64,000 bases of DNA from Symsagittifera roscoffensis (Eukaryota > Xenacoelomorpha > Acoela > Convolutidae): NCBI RefSeq assembly GCF_963678635.1, contig NC_087067.1, forward strand, positions 14,459,018 through 14,523,017, read 5' to 3'. Below, piece by piece: positions 1-8,733 of this stretch. Under the pieces are notes generated by a model. It did not search any database, was not told the DNA's origin, and saw nothing but the letters and a program-made list of their open reading frames with translations. A program made the translations under genes and the position numbers. The stretch's first letter is position 1. The number at the start of each line of letters is the position of its first letter.

Positions 1-2265
1 CCATCGTATCGCCATCATAACTCCCACTATCACTATTGTTACGGGCTGTGATGAATCTGGTAAACCCATGGAGAGCAGCTCTCCAGAGTCCCAGATCAAC
101 ATCAGATTACTACGCTTGGGATACCACCAGGTCTGCAGCAAGCAGTGGCAAGGAAACTCATCATGCGTCAACCTGATGCTCCTCCAATTACGTTTTCCCG
201 AAGTTTCCAGCAATGGTTCCACTTCCATCATCACTCGGTGGATTTCATCATTCTCATCTACTGCATTGTAATCTGTGACAGTTGATCCTCTCTGTTTCTG
301 TTTTTCGAAGTCACTGAAGTTCCCGCTCACATATCCCATGAACTTCTTTCCTAGTATTGACTCCAACTCTTCTTTGGTTCTCTCTGGAATTGCTGAGAAC
401 ATCTTACATAGTAACTCGTAAGACTTTTCAGACATCCTCGCTAATCTCACACACTTCGGCACTGAGAAGGCTTGATCCACAATCGTTCTTGTACTCTTTA
501 CGTCCACAGCTACGAAATGTACAGGATATCTGCTCTTGCACATTGGAGCCAACGTTGAGCCCACCAAATATCGTGCTCCTGATGGTCTACAATAAGCTTC
601 GCTGTGTCTGATGTTCATCTCTGTTTCGATTGCTTCCCTCCATTTTCCTATATACTTCTGCTCAGTCTGCAGAACGCCTGGGAATACTTCTACGCTGATG
701 GCTGTGAACATCTCATGTTTCTGTTCTAGATTCAATAGTGACTCTAAAGAACCAAACATGCTGTAGAATCCTAGTGCTGTCACTAGATTCACATCGGTTC
801 CTCCATGGCAATCTGCTATCAGTTCCGTTTCCGTTCTTGCTTTCATCACTACATTTCCAAACAATACTGTCAACTGCTTGTGTTGTTTCTCCAGGGTTTT
901 CACACAGTCTAGACTTCCACAAACGTGACCCTCTAGTCCACAGACTCCCGCCAGACAGCTACCAGGTTTGACCCAGTCTTCTGGTCCCCAGCCAGGCAAC
1001 TCCACTTTATCTTCTCCGTTGCTCTTAGAGGCTGTTATCATCACATTATATATGATGTTGAGGTCACGCAGGTTACAGTCTGCATTCAGTTCCCTCTGTA
1101 TGTCTTGTGTCGCCCGTAATATTGAGTCAGCGTTGGGACTAGGACACCATGATGGCCTCATCAATTCCCACACTGCCATCAAGCTCGTTCTCAGTAACTC
1201 ATCTGAGAATCCCAACCCAAACTCCACTCTCTTGTCGGATTTTGGTACGGAAGGTGCAGTCACCTCTTCTTCCAAGACCAGTCCCAATTTGGCCTGTGGA
1301 TTGTTGACGCTTTTAATCGTTACAATTCTGGACGTCCAGAATCTTAGTAACACCGCCTGCTCGTAATCAAAGAAATAATCACGTATGTCTTCACTCAGGA
1401 AAGGATTGTACCCTATCCCTATGATCCCAGATACATAGCTATATGACTTCTTCTTGATCGGTCCACAGTATTCACTGGACTTCGGCAATGCTCCCATAGA
1501 TTCTTTAGTGAGTCTCAGCTCCTTGTTTGAGAATCTCCTGATCTCATCTATCTTTTTCATGGGCTCCAATTCTTCAGGTTCTTTCATGTTCACCCTCATC
1601 GGTTTACTTTGCTGCATGTCCAGCAGTGCTAGCAAGAACAAGGCTTTCGTTCGCTCATCGCCTTCCCTCAACATTTTAACACAAGTGTTTAATGCAGGTA
1701 CTGAAATCTGCTCTATCAGGAATCGAATGAAACAGAGAGCATCTCTCCGCTTCGCACACGCTACTGCTGCTCCCTCCTGGACTATCAGATCCCTCAAATT
1801 TGTCATAAGGAACACCTTTTCTTCTTTTGACCTTTTTCTTTCCTCTGAGTCATATTCTTCGCGAGTCAGTCCCATCATGCACCAGGCGAGCCTGAGTTGT
1901 AACTCTGTCCTTACGTAAGGTACTGCCACAAGAGCATGTATTCTTGGCGTAGTCCTCATTTCTTCTTCGAAATACCTCAATACTACTGCTTTCCATGGAA
2001 GGCTCACTAACTGTTCGATCGTCTCCGCCTGCACGTCAGACGACGCCAAAGTTCCATACGCCTTCTGCTTGAGGGTGGTGCCCTGCAACATTGTTTCCAG
2101 ATAACCCTCCATGGCTTTTTCTTCTTCCAGGGCCATTACATACCCTCTAGCCGAGTTTCGGTATTCCAATATCTCCATGTATCCACCGGTGGGTTCATCT
2201 ATCGACACTGTCTCAGACACTGTTAGTCTGTTGTATTCCACTGGTGTTAGTTGTCCTGCAACACT
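1..2265 (-). CDS. Frame C of the giant retroelement (partial, runs off the window), unknown function
   Basis: On the minus strand the codon frame of the preceding frame B continues, after its TGA at 2266-2268, for 755 sense codons with no stop up to position 1. I checked every codon. The first in-frame methionine is at 2178, so it may start there or be made by readthrough of the TGA. The product is hydrophilic and mixed-charge, with Glu/Lys-rich helical stretches and a four-cysteine cluster around codons 435-453. I see no transmembrane segment, signal peptide or known domain. Codon use and composition match frames A and B, so it belongs to the same element. Its place, last before the expected 3' LTR, is where an env-like gene would sit, but nothing in the residues supports Env. 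The true C-terminus lies outside the window. Confidence 0.8.
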
Positions 2266-2268
2266 TCA
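2266..2268 (-). other. In-frame TGA between frames B and C
   Basis: A single TGA, context GGA AAG TGA AGT GTT, interrupts a frame that is otherwise open for 1,696 codons before it and at least 755 after it. It could be a readthrough site, a termination-reinitiation point, or one nonsense mutation. A short overlapping ATG frame (ATG GAA AGT GAA...) straddles it and ends at a TAA about 25 nt downstream. Confidence 0.75.
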
Positions 2269-5200
2269 CTTTCCATGATTCATGGGAGATGGCTTGAAGT
2301 CCCTCATTTTACTCTCTCCACATTGACTGAGTATTTCCATTTCTAAAGTTGCTCCAGTCAGAGTGCGGTCACTCCTTTTGGATCTATAACCGGTTGACTT
2401 TATCCCTGCCATGAGAATGGGTGGCACCATCGCTATATCAGTTAATATTCTATCTGTGCCAGACAATTGATAATCACCTTGCCCCAAATCCATGACTTCT
2501 TCGACTCGCTTCCTTTTCGCTGAGTTACCAGCTTTCATCGATATTTCTGAATCCACTTTCGTCTTTACAATTCTCCTCGGCATCACTCTGCTGCCTAACT
2601 TCATTTTCATCGCATTGATTTTATCAATCACCATTTTCGATCGCATCGTTCCTCTCCTGGTCCTTGACAGGTACACCACCTCTCCTTCATCGTCCTGCGG
2701 TGTCATCTTGATGGGAGAATTCGCTTCACTCTCATCAGTGGCTGAGTCGATCAATAACTCACTCAGTCTCCCTTCACACTCATCAAGCTTGTCAAGTACA
2801 TCTCTCATCAAGGGTTGATTGAGACCTGTTTTGAGAATGGACTGGGTCCCATAGCTCTGAATCACAGTCCAGACTTCTTCCATGAACGCCACTCTGTCCA
2901 GCTTACATCCCGTCCTACTCTCGTGGTCTCGGTGATGTACTTCCCATTCTTCTTCGGGCAACGTCCCCGAGAAAGGTACTCTGGCTGAGGCCTCTATTCT
3001 TCTCCTCCGAGGTGATTCCATGAGGATTCTCTGGTCGTTATTTCTTGAATTGCCAGGAGAGCTGCTCTCCGGCAAATTCCGTTTCATTTCCATAAAGGCT
3101 GACGGAGGCTCCAGTGTCGAGGTGCCTTCATCCGCTGGCTCCGTCGCTTCCAACGTATCCGCATTGTTTTCAAGATCACTGAAGATGTTAAAATCCAGGC
3201 TGGATGTTCCTCCTGTCGATGCCCTGTCGTCTTCCCCACCAGCTTGATCTTGTTGCATGGGTTCTTCAGTCTGACGGCTTCCACCCTGTCCGTCATCTCC
3301 TTCTGACTTATCCTTATTCGAGTTCGATGGTCCTTGTTCGTCATTGTCGGCTTCTTCATGGAATCTCGGTATGAGCAATGTACCGGCCGATTTATCTTCC
3401 TCTTCTCCATGGACCACTTTGATTTCTTCGCAGCCGAAGGGTGCTAGGAAAGTTCTCGTCTGCAATACTCCTCCAACTTTCATCTCCTTCCTCACACTGG
3501 TCAGGATTAATGAGGCTTCAGGCAATTCTGTCCTGCCTCTCATTCTCATCGGAGCTAAGCCTAGTCCCTTCCATTCCTCATCAAATCTTCCAGGCTTGGG
3601 AGTAGCGGCGTTGCTCATTCGCCTTCTCGTCGCTTGATCCGTGTACGCAAATCGTGTGTACTGTAACACGGCGGCATTTCTCCCCACGAAGCATGGATCC
3701 ATCGTCACCGAGAAATTCCCTACTCTCCTTTCATTGGTTTCGAATGCTCTCAATCTAGGAGTTTGTATTACGGAGACTGCTCCGAGCAGCATCCTTCTTA
3801 TCAGAGGGAATTCAAGGATTGCCTCCGGTAACTTCTTGTAATCGCCCCAGTCCTTCGTCTCTTCTCTCACTTTGTGATAGGCTGCTGTGAGACGAGGCAC
3901 TCTGGTCATTTCACCATTCGTTTTGTCATAGGGCCTCAGATTCCAAAGCTTTGGAAACACCTCGATGTGTCCTCTTTCTACTTCTCCCATGCGGTCACAG
4001 AAGTGATCGTCAAAATTGATGACTGTCATCTCTGGCTCCGATATTTTCGCAAATAACAGATCTTCACTCATGAGCTCTCGCAACGCGTGCTGCTCACACC
4101 AGTTCAGTGTACTACCGTCCACTGCCGATATGAGGTTCAGGTGCAGCACCGACCTCCTATATGCTTCCACTTTAACGTCAGGGAACGCAAAGGTGATTGC
4201 TGGTCCATAGATCACTGTCACGAACTCCGTGACTCCTCTGATCAGCGCCAAGGGATCGATTCTCATAGCTAAGCTCAAATCTGTTAATAGCGGCATGCCT
4301 CCAACATGTCGTCTAACATCTTCCTCTCTTTCAATTGTTTCGTCTTCTCCGGTTCCAAAGCGATTTTGCTGCAAGAGATACTGGATAAGAGTGTGTCTCA
4401 GGTCTCTTATTTTGTTCCACGAGTCCGTGGATTTCTTCATATCCAGATTCCTCACTCTCTCTTTCATCTGCTCTGGACAACGTGCCAGTTTCATCAGTCC
4501 TCCCAAGTTTCCGTGGGTTATTGCGATCAATGTCAGAAGTCCATCTAGTCGCAGGTTCTGTATTCCATCCGTAAGCAGTATCGCCGGTCCTTTCACGAAA
4601 TTCTCCGCTCCGAATGTCACGAACAAGGCTATTAATTCCACTATCGATATTTTCACTACTGCTTGGAGGAATTCCTTTATCAAATAGTGCGAAACTTTCG
4701 GATAAACTTTTGCCAAGAAGGACGCGGTCCATCCGGCTCCCAACCCTTCTAGCATGCTGTCTGTCCTTTCAAATCCCTCCTGTCCCTTCACTTCCTGGGT
4801 CCAGAAGGTTTCCAGAGTAATCTGACACATTCTGTTCACGAACTCAGCTGTCTTTTCTCCGGCATTTTCCGCCAGGTTCACCTCCTTCAACAAGTAGGCG
4901 TGTATTTTAGTGATCATTACTGGGCCTTGCTGAAAAGCATCTGCACCCAATGCCGCTACTCTAGGATTCAGGTGTAGCCACTGGTTCGCTTCCGGCTTGG
5001 TTCTCAGCACCATCGCCTCCAGATGAGCTCTCGTCTCCAGTGAATTCTTTCTTCTCGTGTCTTCACTCGCCACTTCCATTGCTCGGAACCACAAGTCGTT
5101 GGACATTGCCGTGATCACTCGATGGTCGTCATCTATTCCTGGTTTCATTTTGAGTTGCCGACTGAAGTTGGACAGTTCCAACCCCAGCACTTCGTCCAAC

Positions 5201-7356
5201 ACTAACATGTGTAGCGCGTGGTCCTTGAACCCTCTCATCGCGTTTGAGATATCTGACCATACTGCAGGCAGTTCAGCCTTAAGTGGCCTCAGGTTCTCCA
5301 TTTCTATCATGCGATTCGGGGCTGATATGATCACATCATATTTTCCCTCCGAAAGTAAGGCTACCATTGCATACACAAATTTCAGTCCATCCGGGAGATG
5401 TGCATATCCCGGAGACAACGCAAATACTACTCTCAACGTCACTTTATTGAATGATCCCTCCTTCGTCGCATCCACCACTTCACCCATCGACTCCAGGATG
5501 TCTTTTATCGCTGGCCATACTGCGTTTTCTGCTGTTGCAGGATCTCTGAGCCTGCTCAGAAAACCTCTACTGTGTAGATGGTCATTGATGCCAGCAAACA
5601 CAATCGTTATAGGGTTCATTTCTGTCTGCCTTTGTACCCCTATAGCCAATGACACTGATTGCAATAGGTCTAGGTCAACTGCGGCAAGCATTATGACGTC
5701 CGGCCAAAACAAAGACTTAGAGGTGTACACGAACTCTGAATTCGCTACTACCATGATTTTGGCCTTTCTCATCTCTGCTTTGTCGTAGGCGGCGAAGATG
5801 GTCTCATCTTTCTTTATCGCTGTCAATCCGCCATATCTCTGGGCATCACCATCTTGGTTCACTAGTTTTGGGTACACTCTCTCCTTCACATGACCAGGTG
5901 GTGTCGTCAATTGCCTAAATATCTTCACGTGTTGTCCAATCGGCGCTCTCTCCGTCAGGAATCTTCCTGGTCTTTCTTCACGATTCCTCTCATCATGGTT
6001 CAATCTCACATCTTGCAACGGTCTTGCATTCACAGGTCCCATTGTGTTGTTGGAGGGCAGTCCCTCCAAGTCGGCAAATCTCAAGGCCGTCGTGGAGCTA
6101 AAATTTATGCTAGCGGCTATCGACCAGTCTACGCCGGTTATTGAGTATAATCTGCTGACGGATAGCGTCGCTCCATTCAGCATCCTCCTTGCATCTTCGA
6201 TGAAGCTCACTCTCTGCAGGTCCAGCTTCATTAGTTCGTCTTTGTATATATGCCAAGGAGACGGTATGGATCGCGACCACATCAATGAGCCTCTGCTCGG
6301 TCTCTCCTCTCGACTGGTACTCGTCGTCTCTGATCTAGTGTCCGATCTAGATGTGCCTGCTACTTCTTCGATTGGTTGATTGACAGGTCCTATCCTTCTC
6401 CTAGGATGAATTGTCCTCCTCATCGGTGCTTCTCCCAACCGATCTTGCACGTCTGTTCTTCGACCTGGTTCACTGGAGCTTTGTTGCCGGTAATTCGTGA
6501 CGGCTGGGACCGTACCCAAGCGTGTTTCCAGGTTAGGAGGCACAAAGGTGGTGATCACCGTATCACTCACCGTTCCCTCTTCTTTCAGCACTCCCGTGTC
6601 AAAGAGTTCTGCTTCCAGCTCATCCAACCGTTCTTGGAAGACTCGATTCAACCAAGCCTGTCCTTCGATGCTGTCGAAGTGGATGCCATCCGTGGTCAGT
6701 CTGGCTTGATCCATGGCTCTCAATTCATGTTCAATGTCCATGAGGATCATTCTTCCGGCATTTCGATTTGCTAGGTTTCTCAAGATGTTGTTCCATCTCA
6801 TGACTCCCTCGTTGTGCCTTCTTCCTGATGCTGTTAGGCTTCTTGCGTTCATTGGCACCGTGCAAACGGTCAGTACCAAGCAACTGAACTTCTGCCAGAG
6901 AGTAGTGAACAAACACACCATCATTGACTCCCACAGTGCTTTCTGCTCGTCTGATCCTCTGGAGATATCATTCGTCCCAACTAAGATCATCGCATTGGGT
7001 ATCTTCCCTGGATTCATTAGCTCCACCATGCGATATATTTGAGCAATCGTCGCGCCTCCAAAGGCCATCACTGTGGTGACCCATGAGGTCCTCAAATTCG
7101 ACAGCACTCTGACTAAGCTGTCTCCCAATATCAGGTGAGATGTCCCAAGTGGTGGTTGCTGCAGGTTCACAGCCGGGCTCCAGGTAGCTCGATTGAAGCA
7201 GGCTCTCGGATCTGTCTCCGGAACTCCCGTGAAATTATACTTCAATTGATTATTCTTCTCTACGTCTATTATACGAGGCACTTTCTTCGCTGGCATCTTC
7301 CGTACTTTCCTCTCTGGGATTCTCGAGCTCCCCATGAGTGGTGTCACGTTACTCAT
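2266..7356 (-). CDS. Frame B of the giant retroelement: SGNH/GDSL-hydrolase-containing 1,696-residue protein
   Basis: The ATG at 7356 lies one codon after the TAA of frame A and in the same frame. Residues ~70-240 form an SGNH/GDSL hydrolase with every expected block: GDSL at 78-81 (nucleophile S80), glycines near 100-101, GTND at 127-130 (N129) and DGIHF at 223-227 (D223, H226). This family hydrolyses ester bonds, acyl or acetyl groups on lipids or sugars; the substrate here is unknown. Residues ~530-740 contain a second stretch with AGINDH, resembling an SGNH block III without a clear GDSL serine. The middle (~750-1340) is helical and unrecognised. Residues ~1340-1690 are low-complexity, acidic then basic (RRRRIE, KRKRVEE), and look disordered. 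There is no signal peptide. It lies between Pol and the missing 3' LTR, so it is an accessory protein of the element, probably expressed from a spliced RNA. Confidence 0.85.
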   Translation of the reverse strand: MSNVTPLMGSSRIPERKVRKMPAKKVPRIIDVEKNNQLKYNFTGVPETDPRACFNRATWSPAVNLQQPPLGTSHLILGDSLVRVLSNLRTSWVTTVMAFGGATIAQIYRMVELMNPGKIPNAMILVGTNDISRGSDEQKALWESMMVCLFTTLWQKFSCLVLTVCTVPMNARSLTASGRRHNEGVMRWNNILRNLANRNAGRMILMDIEHELRAMDQARLTTDGIHFDSIEGQAWLNRVFQERLDELEAELFDTGVLKEEGTVSDTVITTFVPPNLETRLGTVPAVTNYRQQSSSEPGRRTDVQDRLGEAPMRRTIHPRRRIGPVNQPIEEVAGTSRSDTRSETTSTSREERPSRGSLMWSRSIPSPWHIYKDELMKLDLQRVSFIEDARRMLNGATLSVSRLYSITGVDWSIAASINFSSTTALRFADLEGLPSNNTMGPVNARPLQDVRLNHDERNREERPGRFLTERAPIGQHVKIFRQLTTPPGHVKERVYPKLVNQDGDAQRYGGLTAIKKDETIFAAYDKAEMRKAKIMVVANSEFVYTSKSLFWPDVIMLAAVDLDLLQSVSLAIGVQRQTEMNPITIVFAGINDHLHSRGFLSRLRDPATAENAVWPAIKDILESMGEVVDATKEGSFNKVTLRVVFALSPGYAHLPDGLKFVYAMVALLSEGKYDVIISAPNRMIEMENLRPLKAELPAVWSDISNAMRGFKDHALHMLVLDEVLGLELSNFSRQLKMKPGIDDDHRVITAMSNDLWFRAMEVASEDTRRKNSLETRAHLEAMVLRTKPEANQWLHLNPRVAALGADAFQQGPVMITKIHAYLLKEVNLAENAGEKTAEFVNRMCQITLETFWTQEVKGQEGFERTDSMLEGLGAGWTASFLAKVYPKVSHYLIKEFLQAVVKISIVELIALFVTFGAENFVKGPAILLTDGIQNLRLDGLLTLIAITHGNLGGLMKLARCPEQMKERVRNLDMKKSTDSWNKIRDLRHTLIQYLLQQNRFGTGEDETIEREEDVRRHVGGMPLLTDLSLAMRIDPLALIRGVTEFVTVIYGPAITFAFPDVKVEAYRRSVLHLNLISAVDGSTLNWCEQHALRELMSEDLLFAKISEPEMTVINFDDHFCDRMGEVERGHIEVFPKLWNLRPYDKTNGEMTRVPRLTAAYHKVREETKDWGDYKKLPEAILEFPLIRRMLLGAVSVIQTPRLRAFETNERRVGNFSVTMDPCFVGRNAAVLQYTRFAYTDQATRRRMSNAATPKPGRFDEEWKGLGLAPMRMRGRTELPEASLILTSVRKEMKVGGVLQTRTFLAPFGCEEIKVVHGEEEDKSAGTLLIPRFHEEADNDEQGPSNSNKDKSEGDDGQGGSRQTEEPMQQDQAGGEDDRASTGGTSSLDFNIFSDLENNADTLEATEPADEGTSTLEPPSAFMEMKRNLPESSSPGNSRNNDQRILMESPRRRRIEASARVPFSGTLPEEEWEVHHRDHESRTGCKLDRVAFMEEVWTVIQSYGTQSILKTGLNQPLMRDVLDKLDECEGRLSELLIDSATDESEANSPIKMTPQDDEGEVVYLSRTRRGTMRSKMVIDKINAMKMKLGSRVMPRRIVKTKVDSEISMKAGNSAKRKRVEEVMDLGQGDYQLSGTDRILTDIAMVPPILMAGIKSTGYRSKRSDRTLTGATLEMEILSQCGESKMRDFKPSPMNHGK

Positions 7357-7359
7357 TCC

Positions 7360-7362
7360 TTA
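7360..7362 (-). other. In-frame TAA between frames A and B
   Basis: The sequence AGT TAA GGA ATG AGT places the ATG of frame B one codon after the stop of frame A in the same reading frame. Readthrough would give an A-B fusion; the near-overlapping stop and start would also suit termination-reinitiation. Confidence 0.8.
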
Positions 7363-8328
7363 ACTGATCACTGTCTGGGAGAGTTGTACTCTGCCCGTAT
7401 CGTCAATCGTTCCATAGGGTGCATTCTTGTTAGCGACCAATCGTCCAGCTGTCTCTATCAGTTTCCTCACTGTCTGTTCTACGACGGGATCACCCAAGGT
7501 GTCACTAGGATCCGGGATTGTTACTCGGTTCGTCTCTGCTGGAAGCCGTGTCTCCGTTGTTTGACTCATTTCTCGAGGTGTCAAGAGCTCCATCGGGGAC
7601 TGCCCACGAGGAATATCCCTTGCAGGTATCACTTTCTCAATGGCCGTTGTCAACGCCGCCTGTTCCGATCGCTCTTTGTATTCCTGCCTTAAGCGTTCGA
7701 TCTCTTGACCCTGCTTTTTGTTACAGTCTTCATACAACTTTCTCCACATGTCCCGGTCTTCCTCCATCGCCAGCATGGTCTTCGTCATATCGTCTAACTC
7801 CTTCTTCGTACTTCTCAGCTGATCGTTCATCTCGTCCAGATCTTGCATGGTTTGGTTCGTCTGAACCTTCTGTGTTACTTTCGCCCTTTTTGGTGGCACA
7901 GCTGCTCTCAGTGGTGAACCAGACGAGGTCGCCTCGCTGTTCATCTCCCGATGCATTCTCGTCAGCCCAGGTTTAGGCTTAGAGGGCATTGGCATCTCAC
8001 CTGGTTGGTAAGTCCTAGAATTTCCCAATCCAGGCTCATTCGCCAAGTCACTCCCTGAGAGAGCCCCGTTTCTCCACCTCATCACTCTCATGTTCGGGCG
8101 GTCTAGTACTCCTCTTTCTCCATATGCTGCCATCAACAGGACTTCCGTGGGGCGGTCCCCACGGTTGTCGTGCCCCAAGATGTTGATCAGGGCGGTCAGC
8201 AACATGACCACCTCTGGGTCCTCCAGAGCAAAGTCTCGTTCGATCAGCCGACGATAGATCGCATCTACCATCGGTCCCACATATGCCTCTGCCAGGTCCA
8301 TCAATTCATCCAGGTTGAAGTTGTCCAT
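7360..8328 (-). CDS. Frame A of the giant retroelement: 322-residue coiled-coil protein
   Basis: This frame opens at ATG 8328, 66 nt after a strong splice acceptor (AG at 8396-8395), and ends at TAA 7362-7360. The N-terminal ~65 residues are acidic and helical, followed by a Pro/Ser-rich linker. Residues ~155-220 form a clear coiled coil rich in Asp, Glu, Lys, Met and Arg (region of 'LDEMNDQLRSTKKELDDM'), and the tail is Thr/Pro-rich. No enzymatic motif, signal peptide or membrane segment is visible and I do not recognise the family. It sits in the same frame as frame B with one intervening stop, so it may also be the N-terminal module of a longer readthrough product. The coiled coil suggests self-assembly or partner binding. 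Confidence 0.75.
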   Translation of the reverse strand: MDNFNLDELMDLAEAYVGPMVDAIYRRLIERDFALEDPEVVMLLTALINILGHDNRGDRPTEVLLMAAYGERGVLDRPNMRVMRWRNGALSGSDLANEPGLGNSRTYQPGEMPMPSKPKPGLTRMHREMNSEATSSGSPLRAAVPPKRAKVTQKVQTNQTMQDLDEMNDQLRSTKKELDDMTKTMLAMEEDRDMWRKLYEDCNKKQGQEIERLRQEYKERSEQAALTTAIEKVIPARDIPRGQSPMELLTPREMSQTTETRLPAETNRVTIPDPSDTLGDPVVEQTVRKLIETAGRLVANKNAPYGTIDDTGRVQLSQTVIS

Positions 8329-8733
8329 TCTATTCTTTTCAAGTTTGATTCGATTCTTTGACTCAAGTGAGTAATTTAAATGATCAATCAGGATCTAGAA
8401 AAGGAATCACGACTGTCACACCTGTCAGTTTCACCTTAACATGTATCGTTAAAATTTGCTTAAAGACAGTTCAGATAAAAAGATATTTATCCTAAAATTT
8501 ATTAAAATCAATTGGTTTCTAAAATTTTGGAATTCGACCTAAGACTGGACCGTCCAAACTTTGGATCTATTCCTAAGATCGTCATTAGTTGTTCATGGTC
8601 ACTAACCCCTACTTACCCATGATCTTAATAACCTAACACATAACATAACATAACATAACATAACATAACATAACACACATATCACATATTACCTGCAACT
8701 TGGTCTTTGGCCTAACACCCTCTCGCACATCAC
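8329..8733 (-). promoter_or_regulatory. Pol/A intergenic gap with splice acceptor and pentanucleotide repeat
   Basis: The gap has stops in all minus-strand frames. On the minus strand a pyrimidine tract ending TTCCTTTTCTAG (AG at 8396-8395) is a good 3' splice site 66 nt before the frame A ATG. This suggests a spliced subgenomic RNA like that used for env in retroviruses and errantiviruses. Positions 8641-8675 are seven copies of TAACA. The donor was not identified; it should lie in the leader upstream of Gag. Confidence 0.5.

Noticed and set aside
5057-5788. 243-codon plus-strand frame opposite frame B
   Set aside because: It is antisense to a longer coding frame with clear domains; composition matches a shadow of the minus-strand codons.
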